DNA of 12,071 bases, taken from the NCBI GenBank assembly GCA_946496115.1, contig CAMMFK010000046.1, positions 1 to 12,071 of the forward strand, given 5' to 3'. Under the pieces are notes generated by a model that was not told the DNA's origin, made no database searches, and saw nothing but the letters and a program-made list of their open reading frames with translations. A program made the position numbers and the translations under genes. This stretch comes from an uncultured Clostridium sp. (GTDB lineage: Bacteria; Bacillota; Clostridia; TANB77; CAG-508). How positions within the stretch are numbered: the stretch's first letter is position 1; each line of letters begins with the position of its first letter. Below are positions 11,095-12,071 of the stretch, piece after piece.

Positions 11095-12071
11095 TATTTT
11101 TTGCATATTCTTTTAATAATTTGTCTATATAACTTGTCATATCAAATTTATTCTCTAATAATTTCAATAATTGTAAGTTATATCCACTTAAATATATATT
11201 TCCATATTCGTCAAACTCTGGTACTGTTTTATTTCTGTCATTTAAGTTCCACCAAATTATTTTTGTCTCTGCTCCATTCTCTTTAAATATTCTCATTGTC
11301 TCTTCTTTTGATTGATTAGAACCTCTATCAAACTCCATATCACTTAATACAATTAAATATTCTGGATATTTCTTTAACTTTTGTAATAGTTTCATTACTG
11401 CACCAAAATCAGTATTTGAACAATCTCCTGTGTACATTGATCTATATTGTTCTCTTAATGTCTCTCCTTTTATTGTCATTAGCTGTGGATATGAACTAAA
11501 TGATATTAATTGATTTTTAGCATAAGTTGAATGCGTTGCTATTCCATGTGCTATTGAAGTTGCTTTCTCTAATAAGTTTCCACCCCATGTCATACTTCCT
11601 GATGTATCTAATATTGGTATTGCATTTAGCTCTACTCCTATTGTCGCATTTTCTACTGTTTTCTTTGCAATTACATCAGCATTTTCTCTTACACTTCGTG
11701 TTGTCATGCAATCCATTGTTGCTGTTTTGTATGCATCATATACATTTGCTGTTTTTGTATTTACTTTTGCTTTATTTGCTTTTACCGCTTCTATATATGC
11801 AGCAAATCTTTCCTTTAAATCCTCTCTTGTTGAGAATGTGCGTAAGTATTTGTGCATTGCTAAGCTTGGTACTTTTTCAAAATCTATATCTTTTACTAAT
11901 GGATGTGTGTATCTGTATTTCTTAAACAAATCATCTAGTGCTGTTGCTTCTGTTTCCTCTGCATAAGATAATTTATATTCTACTGTACTATCTGTCTTTA
12001 TTAACTCTCTGTATTTCTTCTCTCTTATTCCCCATATTTTGCAAATAGCTTTTGCTATCTTTCTATCTTTT
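11072..12071 (-). CDS. vWA-domain protein of DUF2828 type, Ro60/TROVE-related (partial)
   Basis: The reading frame is open to the window edge, so the N-terminus is missing; 332 residues are visible. The visible part begins with a helical region (KDRKIAKAICKIWGIREKKY onwards), followed by a vWA domain. It has a metal-binding MIDAS motif IPILDTSGSM (Asp codon at 11606-11608), the second site CSNTDFGAVMKLL with Thr, and IVLSDMEFD. The later IIWWNLNDRNKTVPEFDEYG and YLSGYNLQLLKLL match the signature (FWNLR...PV...G..LVSGFS..LLKLFL) I know for DUF2828. That family is related to Ro60, in which a helical ring bearing a vWA domain binds Y RNAs and misfolded RNAs. An internal TTG at 11929 is not a real start because the frame is coding upstream. 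It lies directly upstream of three structured RNAs, two with tRNA bodies, which makes an RNA-binding role likely. Confidence 0.82.
   Translation of the reverse strand, partial: KDRKIAKAICKIWGIREKKYRELIKTDSTVEYKLSYAEETEATALDDLFKKYRYTHPLVKDIDFEKVPSLAMHKYLRTFSTREDLKERFAAYIEAVKANKAKVNTKTANVYDAYKTATMDCMTTRSVRENADVIAKKTVENATIGVELNAIPILDTSGSMTWGGNLLEKATSIAHGIATHSTYAKNQLISFSSYPQLMTIKGETLREQYRSMYTGDCSNTDFGAVMKLLQKLKKYPEYLIVLSDMEFDRGSNQSKEETMRIFKENGAETKIIWWNLNDRNKTVPEFDEYGNIYLSGYNLQLLKLLENKFDMTSYIDKLLKEYAKNIDVKINL

Noticed and set aside
11072..11929. vWA gene starting at TTG 11929
   Set aside because: The frame is open and coding from 11929 to the window edge, so the gene is partial and its start lies outside.
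11527..11966. Plus-strand Leu-rich ORFs over the vWA gene
   Set aside because: Antisense shadows with low-complexity Leu/Ser/Phe runs; the minus-strand vWA protein has clear motifs.
1..12071. Stop codon reassignment as in some gut phages
   Set aside because: TAA and TAG end clear genes at expected points and the Trp tRNA reads TGG; no suppressor tRNA is present.
1..12071. CRISPR array, insertion sequence or integrase attachment site
   Set aside because: No regular spaced repeats, transposase or integrase was found; the repeats seen are isolated hairpins and pairs.

Overview
The window is a stretch of an AT-rich phage or prophage genome. All real genes are read from the minus strand, so gene order runs from high to low coordinates. 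Strong AGGAGG-type ribosome binding sites, AT-rich codon use and the head and tail protein families suggest a low-GC Firmicute host (Clostridia-like). This is inference; no host gene is present. The structural genes look like a tailed phage with an HK97-fold capsid, SPP1-like portal and probably a long non-contractile tail (one tail tube protein, no sheath seen).

Right part (about 10213-12071): an RNA-handling region. A partial gene encodes a von Willebrand A (vWA) protein of the DUF2828 type, related to the Ro60/TROVE family. A near-consensus promoter sits inside its last codons. It faces a cluster of three structured RNAs (called A, B and C here) that ends at a strong terminator. All three share a 7-bp closing stem of different, compensated sequence followed by the motif ATACAGC. 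RNA A carries a tRNA-Cys-like body in normal order. RNA B carries a circularly permuted tRNA-Thr: its 3' half precedes its 5' half, and both acceptor and anticodon stems become perfect only when the halves are rejoined. RNA C has an AT-rich body that does not look like tRNA. This resembles a Ro60/Y RNA system, in which bacterial YrlA RNAs mimic tRNA with the arms permuted, and is the most interesting signal here. Conventional tRNA-Trp (CCA) and tRNA-Met or tRNA-Ile2 (CAT) genes follow.

Middle (7320-10100): two small unknown genes, a 47-residue ribbon-helix-helix protein ending in a terminator, the large terminase subunit, then a control region with two promoters, two terminators and a 48-residue Com-like zinc ribbon. 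No recognisable small terminase is seen.

Left part (1-7313): the head and tail morphogenesis operon: portal, scaffold, decoration protein, major capsid protein, two small proteins, head-tail connectors, HK97 gp10-like protein, a tail completion protein that seems to lack a normal start codon, tail tube protein, the G/T tail chaperone pair joined by a canonical GGGAAAC -1 frameshift site, and the first codons of the probable tape measure gene. Several genes overlap by 1-4 bases, as expected for one translationally coupled operon.
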